Below, one piece after another: positions 1 to 7,120 of a DNA stretch of 7,213 bases. The notes beneath the pieces were generated by a model. It made no database searches. It was given only the letters and a program-made list of their open reading frames with translations, and had not been told where the DNA came from. Every line of letters starts with the position of its first letter. The first letter of the stretch is position 1. A program made the translations under genes and the position numbers. The DNA is from Chloroflexota bacterium. GTDB lineage: Bacteria; Chloroflexota; Anaerolineae; Anaerolineales; Anaerolineaceae. The stretch is from assembly GCA_021796375.1 (NCBI GenBank), contig JAJYJF010000110.1, positions 1-7,213 of the forward strand. The letters run 5' to 3'.

Positions 1-1
1 G

Positions 2-271
2 GTCGGGGATTGGCGGCCGCTGGTCAGCCTGTTTCTGGGAGGGCTGCTCACCGGGTTTTTCTGGGAGATGTGGAACTATTATGCCTTCCCGAAATGGATT
101 TACAACGTCCCCGGGGTCGGCTTTTTCCACATTTTTGAGATGCCGCTGCTGGGCTACCTGGGCTACCTGCCGTTCGCGCTGGAGCTGTTCGCCATGTATC
201 ACCTGGTGGCGGGCATCCTCCGGTTGAATCAAAGCCAGCTCCCCAACATCGATTTCACGCGGGAAGAATAA
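2..271 (+). CDS. Uncharacterised integral membrane protein, C-terminal 89 residues (5' end outside window)
   Basis: The frame is open from the first bases of the window and ends with TAA at 269-271, so the gene begins upstream of the window. The internal ATG at 68 is not a credible start because hydrophobic, family-like sequence continues above it. The visible protein has one membrane segment near residues 7-20 (LVSLFLGGLLTGFF) and another near residues 56-72 (YLPFALELFAMYHLVAG). Between them lies a very aromatic loop with WEMWNYY, PKWIY and FEMPLLGYLGYLPF. The tail is short and polar (NIDFTREE) and is probably cytoplasmic. The aromatic and FEMPL-GYLGYLPF block looks like a conserved family signature. 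It recalls membrane proteins of the carotenoid-cyclase type, but I cannot assign a family or a function. It shares its strand with uvrA, but about 155 bases and a separate promoter region lie between them, so the two are probably independent units. Confidence 0.8.
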   Translation, partial: VGDWRPLVSLFLGGLLTGFFWEMWNYYAFPKWIYNVPGVGFFHIFEMPLLGYLGYLPFALELFAMYHLVAGILRLNQSQLPNIDFTREE

Positions 272-315
272 ACGGCCCCGGATCGATCCTCGAAAACCGC
301 AGCCAGCCGCTCTTT

Positions 316-337
316 GAAGCGGGCGGGCACCGCCTTC
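316..337 (+). terminator. Possible weak stem-loop after the membrane-protein gene
   Basis: GAAG and GCGG pair with CCGC and CTTC around a GCA loop, with three unpaired bases (CGG) on the 5' arm. The hairpin lies 45 bases after the upstream stop codon and just before the AT-rich uvrA promoter island. It is followed by ATTAAAGG and not by a run of T, so it is not a classical intrinsic terminator. The position is the main argument for it. Confidence 0.25.
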
Positions 338-353
338 ATTAAAGGTATAATGA

Positions 354-398
354 TTGCTTGTTTCTTTAAGGTTAATTATAAAACATTTGTGCTACAAT
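354..398 (+). promoter_or_regulatory. Putative uvrA promoter region (two overlapping candidates)
   Basis: This is an AT-rich island in otherwise GC-rich DNA. Candidate one has TTGCTT (354-359), a 17-base spacer and TATAAA (377-382). Candidate two is an extended -10, TGcTACAAT (390-398), with no good -35 at the right distance. It would start transcription near 405, giving a leader of about 22 bases. A perfect TATAAT also occurs at 346-351 but lacks a -35. I see no clear LexA-type palindrome (neither CTGT-N8-ACAG nor GAAC-N4-GTTC) in this interval, so SOS control is not evident from the sequence. Confidence 0.5.
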
Positions 399-426
399 CT
401 TGGTAGCCTCACGACAAGGTTGGATT

Positions 427-3333
427 ATGACCCAAAACGTTATCCGGGTGATCGGCGCCCGGGAGCATAACCTCAAAAATATCAGTGTAGATATTCCCCG
501 CGATAAGCTGGTGGTGATCACCGGTCTGTCCGGGTCTGGAAAATCGTCGCTGGCGTTCGATACGATCTTTGCCGAAGGCCAGCGGCGGTACGTCGAATCG
601 CTTTCCGCGTACGCGCGCCAGTTCCTCGGGCAGATGGATAAGCCGGACGTGGATTCGATCGACGGGCTGTCGCCGGCGGTGTCGATCGACCAGAAGGCCA
701 CCTCGCACAACCCGCGCTCGACGGTCGGAACCGTCACCGAGATCTATGACTACCTGCGCCTGCTTTTCGCGCGCATCGGCATTCCGCACTGCCCCACCTG
801 CGGCCGCGTGGTGGAGCGCCAGTCCGCGCAGGAGGTGGTGGATAAAGTCGCCGCCCTGCCGGAGGGCAGCCGGCTGCTGATCCTTGCCCCGGTGGTCCGC
901 GCCCGCAAGGGCACTTACCAGGCGGTGTTCGATGAGATCCGCAAGGCCGGTTTCGTGCGCGCCCGCGTGGATGGGACGGTCTACAACCTGGACGAAGACA
1001 TCAGTCTGGACCGCTACAAGATCCACACGATCGAGGCGGTGGTCGACCGGATCGTGCTGGCCAGGCCGGAGATCGAGGAAGACCAGAAGGCGTTGATCAC
1101 TCGCCTGACCGATTCGATCGAAACCGCCCTGAAGGTGGGAGAAGGCTACCTGACCGTCCAGGATCTGACGACCGATCCGCCCCAGGATATGTTCTTCAGC
1201 GAGCACCTGGCCTGCCCGGTGCACGGCTCCGTGCTGCCGGAGATCGAGCCGCGCACGTTTTCGTTCAATACCCCGCACGGCGCCTGCCCGGAATGCCAGG
1301 GCCTGGGATCCAAGCTCGAGATCGACCCGGATTTGCTGGTCCCGGACCCGGAGCGCTCCTTCCGCGAAGGGGCGATCGCGGCCCTGGAGTGGAGCGGTCC
1401 GCGCGATCAGAATACGTACTACTGGCAGATGGTCGAGGCGGTCGCCGAGGCGTACCACATCGACCTCGACAAGCCGGTCAGCAGCCTTCCCAAGGACAAG
1501 GTCGACAAGATCCTGTACGGAACCAAAGGGGCCAGCGTGATCGTTCACCTGGACGGCCGCAACGACCGGCGCGCCACCTACCAGACCCCGTTCGAAGGCG
1601 TGATTGGCAACCTCGAGCGCCGCTACCGCGAGACGAACTCCGAATACATCCGCTCGAAGATTTCCGAGTTCATGAGCGACCGCCCCTGCCCGGTGTGCCA
1701 GGGGACCCGGCTGCGCCCGGAGGTGCTGGCGGTAACGATCCTGGACGCCAACATCGTCGCGGTGACCTCCTGGCCCGTGCTGCAAACGCTGGCCTGGATT
1801 CGCCAGCTTTCCCAGCCCGGCGCCGTCCTGAACCGTCGCCAGCAGGTGATCGCCGAGCGCATCCTCAAAGAGATCCATTCCCGGCTTGGGTTTTTGGTCG
1901 ATGTCGGCCTGGATTACCTGACGCTCAACCGGTCGGCGGCGTCGCTCTCCGGCGGTGAAGCCCAGCGCATCCGGCTGGCGACCCAGATCGGGTCGCGGCT
2001 GATGGGGGTGCTGTACGTGCTGGACGAGCCCTCGATCGGCCTGCATCCCCGGGATAACAACCGGCTGCTCGCCACGCTGAAGCACCTGCGAGATCTGGGC
2101 AACACGGTTCTGGTGGTCGAGCACGACGACGAGACCATCCGCTCGGCGGATTGGATCATCGATCTCGGGCCGGGAGCGGGCGAGAACGGCGGACGGGTGG
2201 TCGCCGAGGGCCCGGTCGAGACCATCCTCTCCCACCCGGATTCGCTCACCGGGGCCTACCTGTCGCGCCGGATGCAGGTCCCGCTGCCGGCATCGCGCCG
2301 CACCGGCAACGGAAAGCACCTGACCATCGAAGGCGCCCGGGCCAACAACCTGAAAGACCTGACGGTAAAAATCCCGCTGGGCAAGCTGGTGTGCATCACC
2401 GGCGTCTCCGGCTCGGGTAAGTCCACGCTGATGGTCGACGTGCTGTATAACGCGCTGGCGCGCGAGCTGAACGGAGCGCATACCCAGGCCGGGGACCACG
2501 ACCGGATCGATGGGATCCGGCTGCTGGACAAGGTGATTAATATCGACCAGTCGCCCATCGGCCGGACGCCGCGATCGAACCCGGGCACGTATACCGGGAT
2601 GTTCGACGAGATCCGGTCCCTCTTCGCCGAGCTGCCGGAAAGCAAGGTGCGCGGCTACCGGGCGGGGCGGTTCTCGTTCAACGTGCACGGCGGGCGTTGT
2701 GAGGCCTGCCAGGGGCAGGGCCAGCTGCGCATCGAGATGCAGTTCCTGCCGGACGTTTACGTCCCCTGCGACGTCTGCCACGGCGCGCGGTTCAACCGCG
2801 AGACGCTGCAGGTGCATTTCAAAGGGCTCTCGATCGCCGACGTGCTGGATACCACCGTGAACCAGGGAGTCGAGCTGTTCGCCGCTTTTCCCTCGATCGC
2901 GAGCAAGCTAAAGCTGCTGCAGGAAGTCGGCCTCGGATATGTCAAGATCGGCCAGCCGGCGCCGACGCTCTCGGGCGGCGAGGCGCAGCGGGTCAAGCTG
3001 GCCAAGGAGCTTTCCCGCCGCGCCACCGGGCGGACGCTCTACGTGCTGGACGAGCCCTCTGTCGGGCTGCACGCCGCGGATGTTCACCTGCTCATCGAGG
3101 TGCTGCAGCGCCTGGTGGACGCGGGCAATTCCGTGCTGATCATCGAGCACAACCTGGATATCATCAAGGTGTCCGACTACATCATCGATCTGGGACCGGA
3201 AGGCGGCGACCGCGGGGGCGAGCTGGTGGCGGAAGGCACGCCCGAGGAGGTCTGCCAGGTGGCGGGCTCGTATACCGGCCAGTTCCTGGCGGATTACCTG
3301 CGCGCCGAGCACGCGGCGGAAATCCACCGCTAG
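427..3333 (+). CDS. uvrA: Excinuclease ABC subunit UvrA (DNA damage-recognition ATPase)
   Basis: UvrA dimers scan DNA for bulky lesions, load UvrB and leave, which starts nucleotide excision repair in the cytoplasm. The 968-residue length is normal for the family. Both ABC ATPase modules are intact. Walker A motifs are GLSGSGKSS (33-41) and GVSGSGKST (659-667). Signature motifs are LSGGEAQR (507-514 and 848-855). Walker B motifs are [12 protein letters not shown] (529-540) and [12 protein letters not shown] (871-882). The module-I zinc site is C263-x2-H266 with C287-x2-C290, a CxxH variant. The module-II zinc finger is C758, C761, C781, C784. Further CxxC pairs are at 122/125 and 421/424. ATG at 427 was chosen because AAGG (416-419) sits 7 bases before it and [16 protein letters not shown] is the usual UvrA beginning. 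The in-frame TTG at 400 is upstream, overlaps the putative promoter and lacks a ribosome site. The gene is intact and stands alone, converging on the hydrolase gene downstream. Confidence 0.98.
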   Translation: MTQNVIRVIGAREHNLKNISVDIPRDKLVVITGLSGSGKSSLAFDTIFAEGQRRYVESLSAYARQFLGQMDKPDVDSIDGLSPAVSIDQKATSHNPRSTVGTVTEIYDYLRLLFARIGIPHCPTCGRVVERQSAQEVVDKVAALPEGSRLLILAPVVRARKGTYQAVFDEIRKAGFVRARVDGTVYNLDEDISLDRYKIHTIEAVVDRIVLARPEIEEDQKALITRLTDSIETALKVGEGYLTVQDLTTDPPQDMFFSEHLACPVHGSVLPEIEPRTFSFNTPHGACPECQGLGSKLEIDPDLLVPDPERSFREGAIAALEWSGPRDQNTYYWQMVEAVAEAYHIDLDKPVSSLPKDKVDKILYGTKGASVIVHLDGRNDRRATYQTPFEGVIGNLERRYRETNSEYIRSKISEFMSDRPCPVCQGTRLRPEVLAVTILDANIVAVTSWPVLQTLAWIRQLSQPGAVLNRRQQVIAERILKEIHSRLGFLVDVGLDYLTLNRSAASLSGGEAQRIRLATQIGSRLMGVLYVLDEPSIGLHPRDNNRLLATLKHLRDLGNTVLVVEHDDETIRSADWIIDLGPGAGENGGRVVAEGPVETILSHPDSLTGAYLSRRMQVPLPASRRTGNGKHLTIEGARANNLKDLTVKIPLGKLVCITGVSGSGKSTLMVDVLYNALARELNGAHTQAGDHDRIDGIRLLDKVINIDQSPIGRTPRSNPGTYTGMFDEIRSLFAELPESKVRGYRAGRFSFNVHGGRCEACQGQGQLRIEMQFLPDVYVPCDVCHGARFNRETLQVHFKGLSIADVLDTTVNQGVELFAAFPSIASKLKLLQEVGLGYVKIGQPAPTLSGGEAQRVKLAKELSRRATGRTLYVLDEPSVGLHAADVHLLIEVLQRLVDAGNSVLIIEHNLDIIKVSDYIIDLGPEGGDRGGELVAEGTPEEVCQVAGSYTGQFLADYLRAEHAAEIHR

Positions 3334-3373
3334 ACCGGTTAAACCTGGAATCGACCCCGTTTGCGAGCCCCCT

Positions 3374-3405
3374 TGGAGCGTTTTTGTTTTCTCGGATTCG
3401 CTCCA
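3374..3405. repeat. 7-bp inverted repeat with T-rich loop downstream of uvrA
   Basis: TGGAGCG (3374-3380) is matched by CGCTCCA (3399-3405) around an 18-base loop containing TTTTTGTTTT. It lies 40 bases after the uvrA stop codon. The T-run is inside the loop and not after the stem, so it does not fit a standard Rho-independent terminator for uvrA. It could still contribute to 3'-end formation. Confidence 0.4.
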
Positions 3406-3475
3406 GTGACCGAACCCCGATCCGGTTTCGTGATGCCGCGCGGATAACCTTGGAAGCTCCTCCTCGTCCTCTCCC

Positions 3476-3502
3476 GGCAGGACACCGTCCCGGTGTCCTG
3501 CC
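3476..3502. terminator. Perfect 12-bp hairpin between convergent genes (bidirectional 3'-end structure or repeat unit)
   Basis: GGCAGGACACCG (3476-3487) is the exact reverse complement of CGGTGTCCTGCC (3491-3502), with loop TCC. It is the strongest secondary structure in the 259-base non-coding gap between the stop codons of uvrA (3333) and the metallo-hydrolase (3593), so both transcripts could run into it. Neither side has a T-run. It may therefore act as an RNA-stabilising or processing hairpin, a Rho-dependent pause site, or a copy of a REP-like palindromic repeat. Outer arms could extend the fold: CTCTCCC (3469-3475) can pair with GGGAGAG (3535-3541), and GCAGGAC is matched again by GTCCTGC at 3541-3547. 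I see no coding sequence in the rest of the gap. Confidence 0.6.
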
Positions 3503-3592
3503 AGCTGAGCCGGACTGCCGCGCTCTCGCAGGGAGGGAGAGTCCTGCTCGACCCGAGGCCGGCCGCCTTGGCTGCAGCAGAATTCGGATGGC

Positions 3593-4240
3593 CTACGAGG
3601 CGCGCTGGCGGAGATAGGGGTTATCCAGCCGCTCCCGTCCGACCGTCGTGGCCGGCCCGTGGCCGGGCAGCAGGCGAGTGTCGTCAGGGAGGCTGAGGAG
3701 CTCGCGCCGGATGCCCTCCACCAGACGGTCGAAATCTCCCTCGGTGCGGTCCGGGCGGCCGATGCTGCCGGCGAAAATGACGTCTCCGCAGAAGACGGTC
3801 CTGTCCGCCGGGCTGTAGAAGACCACATGGCCGGAGGTGTGCCCGGGGATCAGGCGTACGTTGAGGCGGCTCTCGCCCAGGGAAAGCTCTTCGCCGGCGG
3901 TGAACAGCAGGCCGGGTTCCGGGCCAGGGTCGATTTCCATCCCGAAGCGGGCCGCGCCGCCTTTTCCACGCCAGAGAGGGAGGTCCAGGGGGTACAGCCC
4001 GACCGGGATGGGCCTGCCCAGGGCATCCAGCGCTTCCTGAACGCCGGAAAAATGGTCGAAATGCGCGTGGGTGAGCCAGACTGCCTGCAGGTCCCAGCCG
4101 CGCGATCCGGCCTCGCGGACCGCATCTCCGGCGCCTTCAGCCGGATCGATCAGAACGGCCGAACCGGTGGCGCGGTCGGCGGCCAGGTAGGTGTTGGTGT
4201 TCAGCGGGCCAAGGATGAAGGGGATAATTTCCAGCGGCAT
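3593..4240 (-). CDS. Metallo-beta-lactamase-fold hydrolase, glyoxalase-II-like (YcbL type)
   Basis: This 215-residue cytoplasmic protein carries the complete binuclear metal site of the MBL fold: H58, H60, D62 and H63 (THAHFDH), H134 (PGHTSGH), D153 (FCGDVIF) and H194 (LPGHG). The beginning (MPLEIIPFILGPLNTNTYL), the IGRPD segment (160-164) and the ending (PGHGPATTVGRERLDNPYLR) are typical of the short GloB-like group. Members of this group hydrolyse S-lactoylglutathione-type thioesters or have unknown ester substrates. The C-terminal glutathione-binding helices of true glyoxalase II are absent, so the substrate is open. ATG at 4240 is preferred because GAGG lies 6 bases upstream. A longer frame from 4270 would overlap the preceding transporter gene and adds residues unlike the family. 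It is the last gene of a minus-strand unit, 13 bases after the transporter stop codon, and it converges on uvrA. Confidence 0.93.
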   Translation of the reverse strand: MPLEIIPFILGPLNTNTYLAADRATGSAVLIDPAEGAGDAVREAGSRGWDLQAVWLTHAHFDHFSGVQEALDALGRPIPVGLYPLDLPLWRGKGGAARFGMEIDPGPEPGLLFTAGEELSLGESRLNVRLIPGHTSGHVVFYSPADRTVFCGDVIFAGSIGRPDRTEGDFDRLVEGIRRELLSLPDDTRLLPGHGPATTVGRERLDNPYLRQRAS

Positions 4241-4253
4241 GCGATTCCTCAGA

Positions 4254-5423
4254 TTACCTGAATTCGGCAAACTCGATCTCGACCGGCTCGGGCTTGCGCG
4301 CCGGGGAGTGGCGGCTGGCCGCCAGATACCATCCGCTGGCTGCCAGAGCGATCCCGATCGCCGCCAGGCTGGCGGGGTAGATCAGGATCGGGTTTTGCTG
4401 GTAGAGAAACCCGGCGGCGATGGGCGCCAGGATGGTGGCGGAGCTGTTGGCCGTCTCCATCAACCCATAAGCCAGCCCGATTTCCCCGGCGGGGATCAGG
4501 CGTCTGGCCAGGGCGCTGGTCATGGACCGCGAAAGGCGGTACCCGCCGAAGAAAAAGGCTCCCAGGCCGTACCAGGCCATCCCCGTACCGCGCCAGAGCA
4601 GCAGCGCGAACACCCCCACGCAGGCCTGACCGATCAGGAGCACCAGGCTGGGGTTAAGATGCGCCAGGGTCAGCGCCAGGAGGGCGCTGCCAAGGCTGGA
4701 GAGCGCGCCGAGCTGACCGATGGCGGCCAGGGATAAACCGCGCTGGTTTTGCAGGAAGTTCGAGGTAAATGGGTAGGGAAGGTAGGTGGCGAAAACCGCG
4801 GCGGCCATAATCCCAATGAAGAGCATGAAATGCGGGTTGCGCAGGATCTGGCTTTTTCCGGGCGCTGGCACCTCCGGGTGGACGGGCAGCGGCCGGATGA
4901 ATAAAACCACGGCCGTGGAAACGGTCAGGATCCCCGCGGCGATAAAGTAGATGCTGCGCATGCCGCTTTCCTCGCCGACCTTTCCGCCCACCAGGGGCCC
5001 GAATACCGAGCCCAGCTGCCAGGCTCCGTAGGTGAGTGCGAGGGCCCGGCCGATCGATACGCGGCCGCGGATGCCGGTGATGTAGCTGTTGATCGGCGCA
5101 ACCATCGCGGCGGTCAATCCATAGAAAACGAGCGCGGTCGCGAACACTGGCAGGCTGTTGGCGAGAGCCATCATCCAGACGAAACCGGTCGCCAGCACCC
5201 AGGAAGCCCACAGGAGCGGCCGCGTACCGATCCGGTCGCCAAGGTAGCCGGCGGGAGCCTGGACAGCCGTGATCGCCAGCCCGACCGTGCCCAGGATGCC
5301 TCCAATCATGACCGGAGAAGCACCCCATTGCTGCAGGTACAAGGGCTGGAAGTAGGTGAACATCCCTTCGCCCATCCCCCAGACGAACATGGATACGAGA
5401 ATCAGCAGAAAATCCCGGGTCAT
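4254..5423 (-). CDS. MFS transporter, 12 predicted membrane helices
   Basis: The 389-residue protein is hydrophobic throughout and can be divided into 12 membrane helices. The first is FLLILVSMFVWGMGEGMF (5-22) and the last lies in LIYPASLAAIGIALAASGWY near the C-terminus. The MFS motif A is present after helix 2 as GYLGDRIGTRP (59-69), including the conserved D and R residues. A longer loop with charged residues and PVHPEVPAPGKSQ separates the two six-helix halves, as expected for the superfamily. The C-terminus ends in a short acidic tail. The protein should act in the cytoplasmic membrane as a secondary transporter, probably proton-coupled, but the substrate cannot be read from the sequence. 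ATG at 5423 has GGGAG a few bases upstream and is followed at once by helix 1. A longer GTG-started frame from 5570 would add a non-conserved, proline- and arginine-rich leader. The 222 bases upstream hold a short palindrome (CCCTCC-T-GGAGGG, 5578-5590) but no convincing promoter. Confidence 0.93.
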   Translation of the reverse strand: MTRDFLLILVSMFVWGMGEGMFTYFQPLYLQQWGASPVMIGGILGTVGLAITAVQAPAGYLGDRIGTRPLLWASWVLATGFVWMMALANSLPVFATALVFYGLTAAMVAPINSYITGIRGRVSIGRALALTYGAWQLGSVFGPLVGGKVGEESGMRSIYFIAAGILTVSTAVVLFIRPLPVHPEVPAPGKSQILRNPHFMLFIGIMAAAVFATYLPYPFTSNFLQNQRGLSLAAIGQLGALSSLGSALLALTLAHLNPSLVLLIGQACVGVFALLLWRGTGMAWYGLGAFFFGGYRLSRSMTSALARRLIPAGEIGLAYGLMETANSSATILAPIAAGFLYQQNPILIYPASLAAIGIALAASGWYLAASRHSPARKPEPVEIEFAEFR

Positions 5424-5645
5424 CAATTTCTCCCAAGGGGAAAAGCATCCATACCCTCCGGCCCCCATTCCCTTCCCCCGGAGCAAAATACGCCAGGCCG
5501 CCGGCCCGGTAGGGACGCTGCGCGGCTGCGCCCGAAGCGGTCCGCGAGGGAAGGAGGCGGAAGGCTGCACAAGCGCCCCCTCCTGGAGGGTTGGGCCAGA
5601 GAGCGAATTCAGATCAGAAAACCTGCCGGAGGGCTGCCGCCCGCA

Positions 5646-6749
5646 TCAGATCCGGTACAGCTCGCGCGGCAGGTCGCTCAAGGTATCGCAGCCGGAAGGT
5701 GTGATCGCGACGTCATCCTCGATGCGCACCCCCGCCCGGCCGGTCAGGTAGATCCCCGGCTCGACGGTAAAGGTCATCCCCGGCTCGAGCAGCAGTGGGT
5801 TTTCGCCGAAGGCGTAGGGCTCCTCATGCTCCTCCATCCCCAGCCCGTGGCCGACGCGGTGGAAGAAGTATTCCCCATAGCCCGCGTCGCGGATGACGGC
5901 GCGGGCCGCCTGGTCCACCTGGCCGATCGGGACGCCCGGCCCAGCCTTCGCGCGGCCGGCCTCGTTGGCCTCCCGGACGGTGCGGGCGATCCGGGCGAGC
6001 TCCGCATCGACGTCGCCGACCGCCAGCGTGCGGGTGAGGTCGGAATAATAATCCTGCCAGGTGGCCCCCCAATCGACGACCACCAGGTCGCCCGGGGTGA
6101 AAACGCGTTCCCCGGGGAGTGCATGCGGGTTCGCGCCATTGGGGCCGCCGGCGACGATCGGCGCGAAGGGCAGCTCGCTGTCGCTGCCCGCGCGCAGCAG
6201 CTGCAGGGTCAGCTCGGAGGCGAACTCCCGCTCGGCCATGCCCGCGCGGGCGTGCTTGAGCGTTTCGAGAAAGGCCGTTTGCGCGATCTCGACCGCCCGG
6301 CGCATGCGCTGGATCTCCGCCGCGTCTTTGCGCATGCGCAGCGAGGCGAGCCCTTCCTGGATTGAGATGAAGTTTGCGCCGGGCAGCCCGGCTTCCAGAA
6401 AGCGCAGCTCCAGCACCCGCATCCGGTTGGGCTCGACCCCAATCCGGGAGCCGGCCAGCCGCATGGCCTGTCCGGCGCTGCGAAAAGCACCCTCCCAGGT
6501 CGCCGGGTTGTCACCGTAGGGAAATACCTGCAGCTCAAACGGGACGGCGCGGGCTTTTTCGGATTCAAGCTCGGGGAGCACCAGTCCGGGGGTCCCTTCC
6601 CGCGGGATGACCGCGGTCACCGGGCGTTCCATGAGGTGGAAATGCAGCCCGGTCAGGTAAGCCAGCATCGGGCCCGGGTTGAGCGCCACCGCATCCAGTC
6701 TGGAGCGGTCCATGACGGACCGCAAGCGTTCTAGCCTTTCAGCAAACAT
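5646..6749 (-). CDS. M24-family Xaa-Pro peptidase (aminopeptidase P or prolidase type)
   Basis: This 367-residue cytoplasmic metallopeptidase should cleave bonds next to proline, either X-Pro dipeptides or N-terminal X-Pro in longer peptides. It has a creatinase/prolidase N-terminal domain (about 4-135, with NPGPMLAYLTGL) and a pita-bread catalytic domain (about 145-360). All five dinuclear metal ligands are present: D226 (VVVDWGA), D237 (YYSDLTRT), H301 (HRVGHGLG), E330 (VEPGIY) and E344 (RIEDDV). The probable catalytic histidines are H209 (GANPHALP) and H308 (EEHEEP). The length matches short single-chain bacterial members such as YpdF and YqhT and is shorter than E. coli PepP or PepQ. Sequence alone does not separate aminopeptidase from dipeptidase. 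ATG at 6749 was chosen because GGAGG lies 9 bases upstream and MFAERLERLRSVM is the usual beginning. The frame is open up to 6872, but that part is arginine-rich, unlike the family, and overlaps a TATAAT box. Confidence 0.95.
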   Translation of the reverse strand: MFAERLERLRSVMDRSRLDAVALNPGPMLAYLTGLHFHLMERPVTAVIPREGTPGLVLPELESEKARAVPFELQVFPYGDNPATWEGAFRSAGQAMRLAGSRIGVEPNRMRVLELRFLEAGLPGANFISIQEGLASLRMRKDAAEIQRMRRAVEIAQTAFLETLKHARAGMAEREFASELTLQLLRAGSDSELPFAPIVAGGPNGANPHALPGERVFTPGDLVVVDWGATWQDYYSDLTRTLAVGDVDAELARIARTVREANEAGRAKAGPGVPIGQVDQAARAVIRDAGYGEYFFHRVGHGLGMEEHEEPYAFGENPLLLEPGMTFTVEPGIYLTGRAGVRIEDDVAITPSGCDTLSDLPRELYRI

Positions 6750-6770
6750 GGGCAGGATCCTCCAGGGGCG

Positions 6771-6799
6771 ATTATAGCCGAAACCGGGCTGGAGCAGAA
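6771..6799 (-). promoter_or_regulatory. Putative promoter of the Xaa-Pro peptidase gene
   Basis: A perfect -10 hexamer TATAAT reads on the minus strand at 6776-6771. At 17 bases upstream the -35 position holds TTCTGC (6799-6794), which matches the consensus poorly. The predicted transcription start is near 6764, which leaves a leader of only about 15 bases. That leader is nearly filled by the GGAGG ribosome site and its spacer. The position supports the ATG at 6749 as the true start. Confidence 0.55.
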
Positions 6800-6895
6800 G
6801 CGGAGAGGCGCGCCGGGTGTCTCGAGACCGGGCGTCCGCCTGCCTGCGGTTTCCCACCGGCGAACGTCTCATAAAGGCGCTCAGGCCAGCCGGGG

Positions 6896-6910
6896 CGGGC
6901 GAATCGCCCG
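6896..6910. repeat. Perfect GC-rich hairpin beside the mobile-element relic
   Basis: CGGGCG (6896-6901) pairs with CGCCCG (6905-6910) around an AAT loop. It is bracketed by an 8-base direct repeat, GGCGCTCA, at 6876-6883 and 6913-6920. The second copy ends one base before the left edge of the insertion-sequence relic. No T-run follows on either strand. It may be the remainder of a terminator or simply local GC-rich sequence. Confidence 0.4.
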
Positions 6911-6927
6911 GCGGCGCTCACTGTCAT

Positions 6928-6973
6928 TGTTCAGGGAAAATGACACCCTAACTGTTCAAGGAAAATGTCACCC
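6928..6973. repeat. Left terminal repeat pair of the mobile-element relic
   Basis: Two direct copies start 25 bases apart, at 6928 and 6953. Over 21 bases from TGTTCA to CACCC they differ at two positions. The outer copy is also part of a palindrome, TGTCATT (6922-6928) with AATGACA (6939-6945). Repeated motifs at the end of an element usually are transposase-binding sites. Confidence 0.75.
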
Positions 6974-7035
6974 TGGCAAAGAGTATGACCCGAGTATACC
7001 TGGATCGATACCCCACGAGAAGGCGAGCCTGGTTT

Positions 7036-7107
7036 TCACAGCCAGCTCGTCTTTTCATTGGCAACCATCAGTCTCAGACGATGCTGCTCTTTCATGGTCA
7101 ATGTCAT
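7036..7107 (-). pseudogene. N-terminal remnant of an insertion-sequence transposase (23 codons)
   Basis: From ATG at 7107 the frame reads MTLTMKEQHRLRLMVANEK and then TSWL before TGA at 7038-7036. The first 19 residues resemble the beginning of transposases in which a short MKE/QxRL helix leads into a helix-turn-helix domain, as in ISNCY/IS1202-type and related integrases. This is from memory of the families and is not proven. After NEK the resemblance stops, and none of the helix-turn-helix or DDE catalytic core follows. A large internal deletion probably joined the 5' end to the far 3' end of the element. A second possible ATG lies at 7095. No clear ribosome site precedes either one. The peptide is not expected to be functional. 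Confidence 0.55.
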
Positions 7108-7120
7108 CTGTGTGTTCACG

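Noticed and set aside
280..289. GGATCGATCC palindrome as an operator
   Set aside because: It is a 10-base palindrome with no promoter close enough. Such short sites are common by chance.
400..426. TTG start at 400 for uvrA
   Set aside because: It falls at the end of the extended -10 element and lacks a ribosome site. The ATG at 427 has AAGG at correct spacing and the conserved N-terminus.
1293..1958. A 221-codon plus-strand frame inside uvrA
   Set aside because: It is an out-of-frame reading of uvrA, dominated by G, P and R, with no domain or ribosome site.
409..2817. An open frame of about 800 codons on the minus strand opposite uvrA
   Set aside because: It mirrors the codon pattern of a clearly genuine, fully conserved uvrA. 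The translation is rich in R, H, Q, D and V without recognisable motifs, as expected for antisense frames in GC-rich DNA.
2908..3828. A 306-codon minus-strand frame spanning the uvrA end and the intergenic gap
   Set aside because: It overlaps two well-supported genes (uvrA and the MBL hydrolase) in other frames and its translation has low complexity and no motif.
5578..5590. CCCTCC-T-GGAGGG palindrome as a terminator after the peptidase
   Set aside because: The loop would be too tight without unpairing bases, there is no T-run, and it lies 56 bases or more past the stop codon.
5328..6365. A 345-codon plus-strand frame across the transporter start and the peptidase gene
   Set aside because: It is antisense to the metal-ligand-bearing peptidase frame and the transporter N-terminus, and the translation has no family features.
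6750..6872. Extension of the peptidase by 41 residues to an ATG at 6872
   Set aside because: The added part is arginine-rich, absent from the usual family beginning, and overlaps the TATAAT box. The ATG at 6749 has a strong GGAGG.
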